In this document: positions 1 to 8,526 of the stretch, in pieces
How the letters are laid out: every line of letters starts with the position of its first letter
Numbering within the stretch: position 1 is the first letter of the stretch
Virus record (IMG/VR): IMGVR_UViG_3300017697_000030
Span: 1-42,456 of that record
Strand: one strand, 5' to 3'
Length of the DNA: 42,456 nt
From: a virus
Notes under the pieces: generated by a model
Told to the model about the DNA's origin: nothing
Databases searched by the model: none
What the model saw: the letters and a program-made list of their open reading frames with translations, nothing else
Program-made: the position numbers and the translations under genes

Positions 1-1181
1 CCGAAGAGGTCGAGACACACCTGAGAAAGCGCGCAGAGCTCCAGCGTCGAGTAGTCACAGGCTACGAACACCGTGCCTTCTCGGGGCACATAGGCCTCTC
101 GTATTCCTCCAGCCCTGGGGATGTTCTGAATGTTAGGGCGAAAGCTGCTTGTCCTACCCGACTCCTTAAGAAGAGCGTAGGATGGGTTAAGCGGGTGCTC
201 TGTTCCCTGCTTGAGCACGGGAATGTAGGTAGTCAGTAGCTTCTCGGCGTTAGTCTCGGAGCCGAGCTCTGCTAAGAGTTCATCGCCGCTGTCCTTCAAC
301 ACCTGCCGAGCCGTAGACACAGCTCCCTTCTCAGTCAGCGGGGCTTCTGCTCCGCGCTTCTTGTAGGCAGCTTCTACGCGTTCTCGAAGAGCAGCCATGT
401 TCTTAGAGCGCTTCACTTCGCCTTTGACCTTACGCTCCTTCATCAAGCCTTCGTCGAGCAGCATCTTCTGAAGCTTAGCTACTCGAGGAGCTAACTCTTT
501 CTCCAGCTTGCTGACTTGGGCAGCGTCTGTCCTTATGCCCCAGAGTGTGATGAGGTGCAGCCCCCAAGCGGCGCACATCTGCTCGTCTTCATTGGTGACG
601 CCGTCGGGGCCAGCGTAGGGAGTGCCTTCCCACTCGAAGGGCTCTGCCTGTTTCTGGTAGACCTTGTATGTCCACTTGGCGTCATCGAGCGCATACAGGA
701 TCGCTTCCTCTGGCCAGTCGTCTAAAGGGGTCCCGTCGAGCTCGTGGTACCGAAGGCGCCAGACGTCCTCGCCTTGCTTGGTGCTGCTGAGGTCTACCTT
801 GAAGTGGTTGAAGACCACCTGCGCGAGGTTGAACTTAGCGGGCTTGCGAATGGCGTAGTCGAAGGTCAGCCTGCCTTGAGCAAGGAACAACAACTGCTCC
901 CGTATTCGGGTGTCCTTAATCCTGCCGGCGGCTATAGCTTCGAAGATTAACGGTAGCAGAGAGTCGTCCTCCGCGGCGAGAACGCCCAGGTCGTAGCTGA
1001 CGTTGTGCCCCACGAGCACTGTCTGGGTGTCCAACAAGGCGTGTCTGAACCACTCTAAGGACTCCTCTCTTAGCAGGATGTCTTCTGTCTCTCCATCGTA
1101 GGTAGTAAGGCACACGAGCCGAGGGGCTACGCAGCCTTGTTTTATGAGGTGGGTTTCTGTGTCGAAGGCGATGATATTCAT
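1..1181 (-). CDS. DNA polymerase, family A (C-terminus cut by window edge)
   Basis: Replicative DNA polymerase of the Pol I type with an N-terminal 3'-5' proofreading exonuclease. Only the first 393 codons are inside the window. Exo I is FDTET (residues 6-10), Exo II is GHNVSYDLGVL (58-68) and Exo III is YALDD (163-167). The polymerase part begins with SGRTSSFRPNIQNIPR (341-356), the usual GR.SS..PN.QNIP block, followed by motif A around D376 (CDYSTLEL). Motifs B and C lie beyond the left edge. The start is fixed because FDTET sits at residue 6. No SD precedes it, and a terminator-like hairpin ends about 10 nt upstream, which is odd for an essential gene. It is the last visible gene of the leftward replication block. 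Confidence 0.95.
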   Translation of the reverse strand, partial: MNIIAFDTETHLIKQGCVAPRLVCLTTYDGETEDILLREESLEWFRHALLDTQTVLVGHNVSYDLGVLAAEDDSLLPLIFEAIAAGRIKDTRIREQLLFLAQGRLTFDYAIRKPAKFNLAQVVFNHFKVDLSSTKQGEDVWRLRYHELDGTPLDDWPEEAILYALDDAKWTYKVYQKQAEPFEWEGTPYAGPDGVTNEDEQMCAAWGLHLITLWGIRTDAAQVSKLEKELAPRVAKLQKMLLDEGLMKERKVKGEVKRSKNMAALRERVEAAYKKRGAEAPLTEKGAVSTARQVLKDSGDELLAELGSETNAEKLLTTYIPVLKQGTEHPLNPSYALLKESGRTSSFRPNIQNIPRAGGIREAYVPREGTVFVACDYSTLELCALSQVCLDLF

Positions 1182-1190
1182 GCGTGTATA

Positions 1191-1230
1191 AAAGAAAACC
1201 CCCAGCAAGAGATTGCTCTCTCACTGGGGG
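1191..1230 (-). terminator. Intrinsic terminator or attenuator before the DNA polymerase
   Basis: Read leftward, a 7-bp stem (CCCCCAG/CTGGGGG) encloses a second 5-bp stem (AGAGA/TCTCT) closed by a GCAA tetraloop, followed by TTTTCTTT. It starts just after the stop of the ssDNA-binding candidate and ends 10 nt before the polymerase start codon. It may therefore lower or gate polymerase expression. Confidence 0.75.
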
Positions 1231-1248
1231 CAGGGGTTCCCATCCCTC

Positions 1249-1689
1249 TTAGTTCTCCTCTCCCAAGGTCGACCAGTAGTGCTTGCTGAAAACACCACCG
1301 CGCTTTGTGGCTACCTCCTCCACAGTGCACGCAACCTTTCGGCCTGAGATCAAGTCTCCGGCTCCATCCACCATCTCGTTCATGAAGGTCTCATCCACCT
1401 CGGTCTCGTCTGCGCCAGAAGCGGCGACAGCGAAAGCCTTGATATCAGAGAGAGCCATCTCGGGGTAATCACCTCCGAGACGAACTACCCAACTGGCGCG
1501 AGCACCGGGACGGATGCTTTCTGAACTGGTCTCTGTGACCGTAGACTCCACGATGAAGAACGTCTTGTTTCCGACCTTCGAGTTAGCGATCTTGCAGCGC
1601 TCGATCACAAGCTCATGGTCTCCTGCTGGCAGGAAGACGCCCTTCTGCTCCGAAGTCTTCACTCCTCCGATTCCACCGAATACACCCAT
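1249..1689 (-). CDS. Putative single-stranded DNA-binding protein (DUF669-like)
   Basis: 146-residue protein between the helicase and DNA polymerase genes, where many phages carry a DUF669 or gp2.5-type ssDNA-binding protein. It starts MGVFGGIGG and continues with alternating beta-strand-like stretches (GDHELVIERCKIANSK, FFIVESTVTET, ASWVVRL) and then DIKAFAVAASG, in keeping with an OB fold. The ATG at 1689 is preferred over the in-frame ATG at 1701, because GGAG lies 6 nt before the former and nothing suitable precedes the latter. The role rests mainly on gene position and beta-rich pattern. Its own promoter candidate is at 1763-1790. Confidence 0.55.
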   Translation of the reverse strand: MGVFGGIGGVKTSEQKGVFLPAGDHELVIERCKIANSKVGNKTFFIVESTVTETSSESIRPGARASWVVRLGGDYPEMALSDIKAFAVAASGADETEVDETFMNEMVDGAGDLISGRKVACTVEEVATKRGGVFSKHYWSTLGEEN

Positions 1690-1738
1690 TTCTATCTCCA
1701 TTACCTGTATCTACTTCAGGTTTCTATTTTTTATTTCA

Positions 1739-1758
1739 GGGTACCCATCTGGGTACCC
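1739..1758. repeat. Paired palindromes GGGTACCC-N4-GGGTACCC
   Basis: Two copies of the 8-bp palindrome GGGTACCC separated by ATCT, just downstream of the -10 box of the promoter candidate at 1763-1790. The position would suit an operator. A related GGGTACCC occurs at 8039-8046. Confidence 0.5.
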
Positions 1759-1762
1759 CCTC

Positions 1763-1790
1763 AGTATAGCCCGGTCGAAAGACCGCGCAA
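1763..1790 (-). promoter_or_regulatory. Sigma70-like promoter for the SSB/DNA polymerase genes
   Basis: Leftward TTGCGC (1785-1790), 16-bp spacer, TATACT (1763-1768). The spacer contains the small hairpin CGGTC-GAAA-GACCG. It lies between the helicase stop and the SSB start. Confidence 0.5.
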
Positions 1791-1793
1791 GTA

Positions 1794-3425
1794 TTAAAGC
1801 CAAGAAGCCGCCAAGATTTTCATGCGGTTGCCCTGAGTGTCTTGGATATAACGGGCTATCTCCCTGGCCTTTTCGATATCTTCTACAACGCTTGAGTGTT
1901 GTTCAAAGTAGTGCACATACACTTCATCTGCCTCTTGACCTACCCGGTGCGTGCGGCCTATGAGCTGCTCCAGTGTCGAGCCGTTGGGTAGGAAAGCGGT
2001 CAGCAAGTTTCGAGACCAGCGCTGCAGGTTCTTACCCGTGCCATGTGCTTTGACGGACATAGCGCAGTGGTGGGCGGGCTTGTCGGGTATGTCTTGTCCA
2101 GCACCGTAGGTAGTTAATCCCTCGTCTCTGAACTTCTGTAGCACCGCTTTGTGCTCACACCACACGATGGTAGGTGTCTCCGCTTGGTCGAGGAACTCTC
2201 TAACTCGGCTAATGAGATACTCGTTTATCCATACAGTACGCACGGGCGGGGCTGGTCTGTGTCTCACCTGAGCCCAGTCGTGCCAGGCTTGCACGAGCAC
2301 TCTGTCGGGGCAGCTGTCTTGCTGTGCCCACATGGCGACGAGCAGCGGGCTGTCTCTCCCTTCTCGGGACCTGCTGAGTACTCTCCTGACCTGTCGGTGC
2401 CAGTGAGCTCTGGCTTCTAACCACTGATAATCAGGTTCGCCGTTAGGCCAGACCCACTCGTAGTAGAACCCGCAGAGTAGCTGTCGGCGATAGCGCGCCA
2501 TGCTCAGGGCGTCTTCGATCTCTTCTCCACTGGGCGTGCACCAGTTGTTCTTGAGGTCGTTGAGTGCTCTTCTCACGTCCGCTGGTAGGGACAGGTCTTC
2601 CTTCTTCATGTAGATAGACGCGCCCGAAGAGACTTCTTGAGTCAGCGTCACTCCTGGGCACGTCTCGAGTCTGCGAAAGAAAGCTTGTCGGGCGGTGCCG
2701 CTGTACTGCATCGTCAGGGGGGAGAACCTTTGGCGCTCGTAGAGGTCTGCTTCTCCGCCGACATCTATGTTTGCTGCCCACACTTGCAGCTCCCAGAAGT
2801 CGAGGGGCACAGGAGCTCTCTCGCGCAAGGCCAGCTCCACGAGATGAGCATAGTCAGCCAAGCCCTTAGAAGTGAAGGTGCCGCTAAGACCCACGAACTT
2901 AGTCGACGGGTTGTTCTGGAAGTAGCGGATGACTCTCTTAGTGCGTGCCGCCGTGCGGTGTCGGAGGTGGTGGCACTCGTCGGCTATGATCAAGTCGGGT
3001 TTGTACTGCTCTAATAAACGAGAACCTGACGCTACCGATAGCTTGCCGTAGCTGAGCACTCTCAGCCCGGGGTGTATGCGGAAGTGGTCTCGGAACTTGT
3101 CGAGCTCTTTCCTCGTCTGGTTTACCAGCGAAGGAGGGACCAGCAGCAGCGGGCGTTCAGAGCGGAGAGCTGTGGGGGCAAGAGCGCTGATAAGGAACTT
3201 CCCGTGGCCCACGCCGATGGGTGCAACGAGACCGTTGCATTGTTGTAGCTCGTACAGAGCCTCGCTCTGGATAGGGCGAAGCGAGTACCTACCATTTGGT
3301 AGGGAGTACTTGTCTGTCTGGTCTGGTGCGTTCCCTTGTCTCGTCGGGAGGGCAAGGACGCGTCGCACTCCGGGCATGTGCTCAGCGGGGGCTCTCCTCT
3401 GGCGGAGACTTTCGAGAGTGCTCAC
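1794..3425 (-). CDS. SNF2-like superfamily 2 DNA helicase
   Basis: 543-residue ATP-dependent DNA helicase or translocase. Motif I is PIGVGHGK (69-76), motif II DECH (149-152), motif III SGTFT (181-185) and motif VI QLIGRTHRVGQ (from about 487), the last typical of SNF2 proteins. SNF2-like helicases commonly sit beside phage polymerases and probably act in replication or recombination. The GTG at 3425 is chosen because it overlaps the previous stop as GTGA and is preceded by GGGGAA; the ATG 72 nt upstream lies inside the neighbouring gene. The Walker A ends in K-F rather than K-T/S, a departure from the usual motif. Confidence 0.9.
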   Translation of the reverse strand: MSTLESLRQRRAPAEHMPGVRRVLALPTRQGNAPDQTDKYSLPNGRYSLRPIQSEALYELQQCNGLVAPIGVGHGKFLISALAPTALRSERPLLLVPPSLVNQTRKELDKFRDHFRIHPGLRVLSYGKLSVASGSRLLEQYKPDLIIADECHHLRHRTAARTKRVIRYFQNNPSTKFVGLSGTFTSKGLADYAHLVELALRERAPVPLDFWELQVWAANIDVGGEADLYERQRFSPLTMQYSGTARQAFFRRLETCPGVTLTQEVSSGASIYMKKEDLSLPADVRRALNDLKNNWCTPSGEEIEDALSMARYRRQLLCGFYYEWVWPNGEPDYQWLEARAHWHRQVRRVLSRSREGRDSPLLVAMWAQQDSCPDRVLVQAWHDWAQVRHRPAPPVRTVWINEYLISRVREFLDQAETPTIVWCEHKAVLQKFRDEGLTTYGAGQDIPDKPAHHCAMSVKAHGTGKNLQRWSRNLLTAFLPNGSTLEQLIGRTHRVGQEADEVYVHYFEQHSSVVEDIEKAREIARYIQDTQGNRMKILAASWL

Positions 3426-3700
3426 TCTTGTTCCCCGTGGAACACTATGAATAAAGGGGTGTGTTCCCCGGCGTAAGCTCCCTCGACGTTGAAGCACATG
3501 TGGTCTTCGGCGTCGGCCCAGCCCATCCCGTCCCTTATAAAGACTTCGACACAGGCGTCACGGTCGTAGACAGCGACGATGTTGTGCGATGGCCACGTGC
3601 TTGTCGTCCCCACCAGGGCATCGTCCAAACCGTCGCATAGCAGCGCCTCGGGTGAGTACTCTGCGAGGAACTCTCGTATGCGCTCAGAGCGAACCGTCAT
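3422..3700 (-). CDS. Conserved small phage protein of unknown function
   Basis: 92 residues with the pattern ALLCDGLDDALVG, IVAVYDRDACVEV and FNVEGAYAGEHTPLFI, which I recognise as a common phage family (lack of a known function is from memory). It sits between the zinc-ribbon gene and the helicase, overlapping both by 4 nt (ATGA upstream, GTGA downstream), so the three are probably translationally coupled. AGGA lies 7 nt before the ATG. No catalytic motif is evident. Confidence 0.8.
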   Translation of the reverse strand: MTVRSERIREFLAEYSPEALLCDGLDDALVGTTSTWPSHNIVAVYDRDACVEVFIRDGMGWADAEDHMCFNVEGAYAGEHTPLFIVFHGEQE

Positions 3701-3894
3701 CCTTGATTCCTGTCGTTGCTGTAGCTGTCTGCGTACCAGCCTCCGCCTTTCAAGGCGAAGGATGTTCGAGACACCACTCGTTTAGTTTTCCCCTCGCACT
3801 TTCTGCAGGGAGTTTCTTTGTCTCTCTCGTCTACCTTACGCATCTCTTCTGTGAGTACGTTGCAGACGTCGCATTGGTATTCGTAGATGGGCAT
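3697..3894 (-). CDS. FmdB-like zinc-ribbon protein
   Basis: 65 residues beginning MPIYEYQCDVC. Two CxxC knuckles (C8/C11 and C31/C34), then KRVVSRTSFALKGGGWYAD, match the FmdB-type putative regulatory zinc-ribbon family almost end to end. Members are thought to bind nucleic acid or partner proteins, but the role in phages is not established. GGAG stands 5 nt before the ATG, and the stop overlaps the next start as ATGA. Confidence 0.85.
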   Translation of the reverse strand: MPIYEYQCDVCNVLTEEMRKVDERDKETPCRKCEGKTKRVVSRTSFALKGGGWYADSYSNDRNQG

Positions 3895-3912
3895 AAGAGC
3901 TCCAGGGGAAGA

Positions 3913-3950
3913 GCCTCCTCCCCTCCCTCTACAGCAGGAAAGGAGGAGGC
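3913..3950 (-). terminator. Hairpin between nuclease and FmdB-like genes
   Basis: 14-bp stem with two G-T wobbles (GCCTCCTCC core against GGAGGAGGC) and a 10-nt loop. Read leftward it is followed by TCTTCCCC rather than a clean T tract, so it may be an attenuator or processing site rather than a strong terminator. Confidence 0.4.
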
Positions 3951-3968
3951 CGGGTTTCAGGTGGGCTA

Positions 3969-5603
3969 CTACCTGATGCCCTGAATCACGGAGTCTGCTG
4001 CTTGTACAAGCACAGTCTTACATGCCGCCCAGTAAGGGTTGTCGGAACTAACCAACACGTATCCCTTGAGGCTGCTGACCCGCAGAAGGCCAGCGACGTG
4101 ACTCTTACCTTCTCCGTATTGCATCTGGAGAGGTGTGGCCACCTTGTTGTTCTCGGCCACCTTAGCTACCAGCGGGTAGATGAGGTCCTCGAACGACACT
4201 GCGCCTTTGATTCCCTTTACGGGAAGGCAGTCGATGTAGACCGTGAGGCCTGCTGTCTGCTTAGCTGGCTCCTCCTCGAGGATGACAGGCTTGGGATCTG
4301 GAGCTTTCTCCTTCTTCTTCTCTTCCTTCTTCCTCTGAGCAATGATGTCCTCCGAGGGGCGGCTCTCGCCAGTCTCGTGGTTATACGAGCCTCTGTGGGT
4401 GGGGAGTGCTGACGCTCGAACAACGGAGCCATCCGAGTAGCTCAGCGTACCGTCGGAGAAACGACAGGCCTTCTCGACGTAGTAGAGACGGACACGTCGA
4501 AGGTCAAGCACCTTGCCTACGATGGTCTTCGCAGCAACCTTGCCTATGCGCTGGATGTTACGGTCTCGCATGTGGGCCAGCAGCGCCTTGGCTGCTTCGT
4601 CATATGCCACGGAAGAGAAGTTATCCTTCGAGGGAACGGGCTCTGTGAAGGCCTCTGTAGATGGGGCTGCCTCCACTACCTCGACGGCCTCCACTACCTC
4701 GACGGCCTCGACGGCCTCGACAGTGCGAGAGGCGGTGTCCTCGGACAAGACACCCGTGGGCACGGACGTCCCGTTCGTGGGAGCTGGTGCTGCGTTGTTC
4801 GCCTTCTTTCTATTCCTAAGTTCTTGGAGTCTGCTCATGTTCGTTTCCTTCCTTTCTTCCGGTTTCTTATTTCCGACTTCTGATATTCCTGCAAACGGGT
4901 TCATCTCTACAGCCCCCAGTGCAGCGCAGGTGTCTGCAAAAGGGCAGCCTCCGAAAGCTCCGCAGGCAGAGAGGGTCGGAGGAACCTCCTCTACCGAGTC
5001 CAGGTAGGACGTCTGCTTCATCTCAGTGGCTAAGGCTACGAGCTTAGCCCACTGTTCTTCTACGTGTTCCCGAGTCAACTCTACGGATACCAAGCGGCTC
5101 TCGGGAGCGCCCTTAGTCTTCAGCTGAATATGTGCAACGATTACCTCGTTAGCTTCTGTGTGCTGCTCTAACGCGTACTGAGCGTAGGCAATCATCTGGG
5201 GGTCTGTTCCCAGCTGCTCTTCCGTCTTTGCCCACTTCCATGCGGAGGTGGTCTTGTAGTCGACGACTACGGGGCAGCTGGGGTCCATCGTATCGTAGAG
5301 GTCTATGAACCCAACCAAGGGCGGGTCGATAGACTCCATGCGAAGCGAGAGCTCCACATGAAGGTCCGTAGATGTGGGGATGTACTCGATAGCCGTGCGA
5401 GCTATGCGGCCCTCACGTGTGTCAGGTATCTCCGTGCCCTTCGAGACATAGTCTTCGAGCAACTCGTGGACGGTAGAGCCCAGCAACATGGCCGCGGACG
5501 GCTCAGGTCGGGGGGCATCGGTGCACTTTTCGATGTACCACTTGCGTTTGCAGAGGCTGTACGTCTTAAACTGAGAGGCGCTGACGTGTTCTATAGTACT
5601 CAT
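3969..5603 (-). CDS. Cas4/RecB-like PD-(D/E)XK exonuclease with long C-terminal extension
   Basis: 544 residues. The N-terminal ~240 are a Cas4/RecB-type nuclease: SASQFKTYSLCKRKW with C18, LGSTVHELLE with H46, GFIDLYD with D101 and VVVDYKTTS with D115 and K117. C214, C220 and C226 can join C18 in a 4Fe-4S cluster as in Cas4/AddB enzymes. Residues 256-544 form a separate region beginning MSRLQELRNRKK, with a Val-Glu-Ala repeat (about 290-310) from tandem short DNA repeats, a Lys/Glu-rich linker and a final domain of unknown fold. Cas4-like nucleases make DNA ends for phage recombination or replication. A strong internal RBS at 4846 suggests the C-terminal part is also made alone. The start lacks a canonical SD and is preceded by GTACCCAC. 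Confidence 0.85.
   Translation of the reverse strand: MSTIEHVSASQFKTYSLCKRKWYIEKCTDAPRPEPSAAMLLGSTVHELLEDYVSKGTEIPDTREGRIARTAIEYIPTSTDLHVELSLRMESIDPPLVGFIDLYDTMDPSCPVVVDYKTTSAWKWAKTEEQLGTDPQMIAYAQYALEQHTEANEVIVAHIQLKTKGAPESRLVSVELTREHVEEQWAKLVALATEMKQTSYLDSVEEVPPTLSACGAFGGCPFADTCAALGAVEMNPFAGISEVGNKKPEERKETNMSRLQELRNRKKANNAAPAPTNGTSVPTGVLSEDTASRTVEAVEAVEVVEAVEVVEAAPSTEAFTEPVPSKDNFSSVAYDEAAKALLAHMRDRNIQRIGKVAAKTIVGKVLDLRRVRLYYVEKACRFSDGTLSYSDGSVVRASALPTHRGSYNHETGESRPSEDIIAQRKKEEKKKEKAPDPKPVILEEEPAKQTAGLTVYIDCLPVKGIKGAVSFEDLIYPLVAKVAENNKVATPLQMQYGEGKSHVAGLLRVSSLKGYVLVSSDNPYWAACKTVLVQAADSVIQGIR
4836..4853 (-). promoter_or_regulatory. Internal ribosome-binding site and ATG inside the nuclease gene
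   Basis: AGGAAGGA (4846-4853) lies 7 nt before an in-frame ATG (4836-4838) that encodes residue M256, exactly where the nuclease domain ends. It would yield a 289-residue C-terminal protein in the same frame. This SD is stronger than the one at the full-length start. Confidence 0.55.
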
Positions 5604-5612
5604 GTGGGTACT

Positions 5613-7817
5613 TTAATCTTCTGACATCCGCGCGTCAAGCCTAATAACCTTATCTAATGTGTCTATGTGCGCGCTTCCGCTCTCCGGGTCTTCGTAAGAG
5701 CGTCCCTCGGGCAGTGGTATTCCTGGCTTCACCCACTCCCTAATCCTAATGCCGTTTTTCTGTCGGCGGTTTAGGGGGGCTGCTCCGCACTGGACCAGCA
5801 ACCTACTCACCCGGTTAGTCGAGACCGTCAGGTTTCCGAGAGCCTTCGTACACGCATCGGAGATAGTGAAGATGTTGTCCCCCTTGCGCCCCAGCCAGTT
5901 GGCCAGGACGCTCAAGTAAGGGTCCTCGTTAGTGAACCTATCCTCCGCGATCTTTCGCTGTTCCGCTTCCATGGCTCGAGTCTGATGCCACTGCTCTCCT
6001 GCTCGGAAAGCCTCGACAGCCTCGGCCCATAGCTGCGAGCGGTTTCTCTTCAACCACTCAAGGTTTGTGTACTGGGTGACCTCGACAGGCCAGTACCGGC
6101 GTGAGCCCGACGGGTCTGTCAGAGGTCGGTCCTCGTTGGATGTAGCCACGATCACTGTGTGCCGCGGGAACTGCTGGACTGTCCGCTTATATGGCGGGCG
6201 ATACAGGTCAACCGGCGAGGAGATAAATCCCTTTACCTTCTCGGCGTAGGACTTCTTGAAGGACGCGAGCTCTGCGACTTCGTAGATCCAAGCACGAGCA
6301 AGGCCCATGAACGCGTCTTTGTTATTCAGGTTTAGCTCGGTGTCGTCGAACCACTCGGGGCCTGCCAGCTCCCTAAGGATAGTTGACTTGCCAAGACCCT
6401 GGCGTCCTATGAGCATGAGAACAGTGTCGACCTTACAGCCGGGGCGATAAGCACGAGCAACACAGGAGATGAGAAACTTGCGAGCGACGTCCCTGTAGTA
6501 GTCGGACTCCTCGCAGCCTATGCCTTTCTCCATCCAGGTGTCTGCTCTGTTGATGCCGTCCCACTGCAGGGAGTCAAGCCATTCTACGAGAGGATTGCGT
6601 TTATTCTCGCAACAGATAAGCTCGATAACATCGAACATCATCTGCCTGTTCGGCTCGAAGTTGTAGTGAGAGCCTATCCACTTACGAAGATCGAACGTGT
6701 CCTCGTCGCGATAGACACGGTCATCCCGCATGTTCACAAAGGAACGCTCGTTAAACCAGAAGCGACCCTGCCATCGAGTGTCGACTGTTAGGATGTGGTA
6801 CGTGTTGAACAGGTTGTTCCTGAAGTTACCGTCCCTGTTGGTTTGAAGAACACTGACGACAGCGGCCTGCTGCATCGGAGGAACGAACTCCCCGTCCCAA
6901 TAAGTGTGTCCGTCCTGCGCCGATGTGCACACAAGGTACGGCTGGCCGATGTCATTGCGCGAGACGAACGCGCTATCTGTGCTGCTGCCCTCATGGAAGG
7001 GGCACTGCAGTCGGACACGATGGCCGTCTTCTCCGAGCTCTGCGTCCACTAAATCACGCAGCGTCGTGTAGCCCTGCTCAGTCCAGTTATCGAGGAGGGC
7101 TACCTCCGAGAAGTTAGGGCGACGGGCGGGGCCTGCTGTGTTGATCCCCGCGAAGGGGCTGCTTTGATCCCAAGAAGACTCGGGGCCTGCTGACGAAGAG
7201 CCCGTGGCCCGGTCGAAGACAACAGCGGGGATGTCGTCGGGCACGCGGTAAAGAGGACCTCCGCTGTGCGTTACGCGAACCTCGACAGGCTGGCCCTTGT
7301 TATTAAAAGAACCAGGGGGCCTGAGCAGGCGTGTGCCTGCATCCGATGCGGACGTGTCTGCAAGAGCATAGCCAGCCGCGGTATTCACAGAGTGGATTAA
7401 CCACCGCGCAGCTAAGTTCATACGAGGGATGTCGCCGCCGCCACACTCCGTCCAGAAGTAGACGTGGTATCCGTAGCCGCTCATCACAACAACGGTAGGG
7501 GTGAGCTCCGCTCGCTCTAACATCTGGCTAAGCTCTTCCCAGTGCTCGGCGAGCAGGTCGTCTACCTCTTCTCGAGGAGACTCCGTCAGTATTCCTTTGA
7601 GCTCTCGAACACCCGGAGAGTCCGAGCCCAGCTGGTGGTGCAGGTAATCGACAGCGTCGAAGTCCATGGCAAGCACAGGGCAGCGGACTAAGTCGTCTTT
7701 CGTATGCGTAGGGGAACCGACGGGGAATAGACCCGTGGTTATATAGTCCTCCCCGTTGTGGGAACGGGAGGAGTACTCCGTCCCTTCGTCTGCGGGAGGG
7801 AGATGTGGGTACGACAT
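5613..7817 (-). CDS. Primase-helicase: Prim-Pol domain fused to VirE/D5-like ATPase
   Basis: 734 residues, the likely replication initiator and primase-helicase. The N-terminal half resembles an archaeo-eukaryotic Prim-Pol: MDFDAVD gives metal ligands D52 and D54, SGYGYHVYF (113-121) the conserved S..G.H strand, and GTRLLRPPGSFNNKG (161-175) a nucleotide-binding block. A possible zinc site follows (C272, H275, C297, H304). The C-terminal half is a VirE/SF3-type ATPase with Walker A GRQGLGKST (471-479), an acidic Walker B-like YEVAE and VIVATSNED followed by GSRRYWPVEV, the usual sensor/arginine segment. GAGG lies 7 nt before the ATG. It faces the origin-like region and is the first gene of the leftward block. 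Confidence 0.88.
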   Translation of the reverse strand: MSYPHLPPADEGTEYSSRSHNGEDYITTGLFPVGSPTHTKDDLVRCPVLAMDFDAVDYLHHQLGSDSPGVRELKGILTESPREEVDDLLAEHWEELSQMLERAELTPTVVVMSGYGYHVYFWTECGGGDIPRMNLAARWLIHSVNTAAGYALADTSASDAGTRLLRPPGSFNNKGQPVEVRVTHSGGPLYRVPDDIPAVVFDRATGSSSAGPESSWDQSSPFAGINTAGPARRPNFSEVALLDNWTEQGYTTLRDLVDAELGEDGHRVRLQCPFHEGSSTDSAFVSRNDIGQPYLVCTSAQDGHTYWDGEFVPPMQQAAVVSVLQTNRDGNFRNNLFNTYHILTVDTRWQGRFWFNERSFVNMRDDRVYRDEDTFDLRKWIGSHYNFEPNRQMMFDVIELICCENKRNPLVEWLDSLQWDGINRADTWMEKGIGCEESDYYRDVARKFLISCVARAYRPGCKVDTVLMLIGRQGLGKSTILRELAGPEWFDDTELNLNNKDAFMGLARAWIYEVAELASFKKSYAEKVKGFISSPVDLYRPPYKRTVQQFPRHTVIVATSNEDRPLTDPSGSRRYWPVEVTQYTNLEWLKRNRSQLWAEAVEAFRAGEQWHQTRAMEAEQRKIAEDRFTNEDPYLSVLANWLGRKGDNIFTISDACTKALGNLTVSTNRVSRLLVQCGAAPLNRRQKNGIRIREWVKPGIPLPEGRSYEDPESGSAHIDTLDKVIRLDARMSED

Positions 7818-8014
7818 GGAGGAACCTCAAGAGCGGCGTTGAGAAGGAGGTAGTAGTGTAGGGCACGCGCCTGAGCAGGGCAGGGTAAAGCCAGGGGACA
7901 CCTCTGCCCCCCGGCAACCCTACACCAACTCCCTCTCTCCGAAGTTGCCCTCAAAGACAGGTCGGTCGTGTTCGAGGACACTATCGGAGAGCGTCTCTCA
8001 ACGCAAGAGAAAAT

Positions 8015-8030
8015 ACACTAAATGTAGTGC
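8015..8030. promoter_or_regulatory. NrdR-box-like palindrome
   Basis: ACACTAAATGTAGTGC agrees at 13 of 16 positions with the published NrdR box acaCwAtATaTwGwgt. It lies about 200 bp upstream of the primase-helicase start and is one of at least five related sites in the window. Confidence 0.55.
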
Positions 8031-8336
8031 TTACCCTGGGGTACCCATGTGGTTATGGATAACTCGGCAGTAGGGCCCTCCTATATGCATACAAGCCAGA
8101 GCAGTGCAGCGATTAGAGCAGAGACCAAGAAGACACAGGCGCTCTTCGAGAAGAACAGAGGAAACACAGGGTACCTCACATCTTCTTTACAAGATTCAGA
8201 GCGACGTCTTTACAAGTCAAGAAAGATTAGTGAAAAACCAGGAGAATAAGAAAATCACTAAAAAATAAGAGCCCAAAGGTTTGTTGCTGAACAGCACGAT
8301 AAACACTAAAATCTATTGTATCGTCAACAGCAAATC

Positions 8337-8345
8337 TGTGGAAAA
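8337..8345 (-). promoter_or_regulatory. DnaA-box-like 9-mer
   Basis: TTTTCCACA read leftward fits the DnaA box TTWTNCACA. A weaker variant, TTATCCATA, is at 8054-8062. Chance matches to a 9-mer are common; the value lies in its position beside the repeat cluster. A partial NrdR-like site (CCCTACATGTGT, 8346-8357) directly abuts it. Confidence 0.4.
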
Positions 8346-8372
8346 CCCTACATGTGTATCAGATGTACGAAT

Positions 8373-8403
8373 CTGCCCAGCACTTTTTTTCTGTGCCGGG
8401 CAG
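8373..8403. repeat. Inverted repeat with T-rich loop
   Basis: CTGCCCAGCAC and GTGCCGGGCAG (one mismatch) flank a 9-nt T-rich loop. The arms belong to the CTGCCC(A/G)G family that fills 8373-8762. Read rightward, no T tract follows the second arm, so it is not a classical terminator. Confidence 0.5.
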
Positions 8404-8526
8404 CGACATTCCAGGTTTAAGCCCAGCTATGAAAGGCGCTGCCCATTACTGAACAGGTGTTCATTTGGCCCTGCCGGGCAGCGATATGATAGGTTTAAGC
8501 CCGGATGTGAGACTCTCTGCCCGGGC
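8395..8526. repeat. Two ~50-bp imperfect direct repeats
   Basis: Copy A starts at 8395 and copy B at 8473. Each begins GCCGGGCAGCGA, has AGGTTTAAGCCC about 9-10 bp on and ends in CTGCCC, so each can also form a hairpin through GGGCAGCG/CGCTGCCC-type arms. A looser third copy is at 8640-8698. Iteron-like protein-binding sites are the likeliest reading. Confidence 0.6.

Noticed and set aside
8049-8249. 66-codon plus-strand ORF in the origin-like region
   Set aside because: No SD, no recognisable pattern, and it crosses sequence better explained as control region; kept as non-coding.
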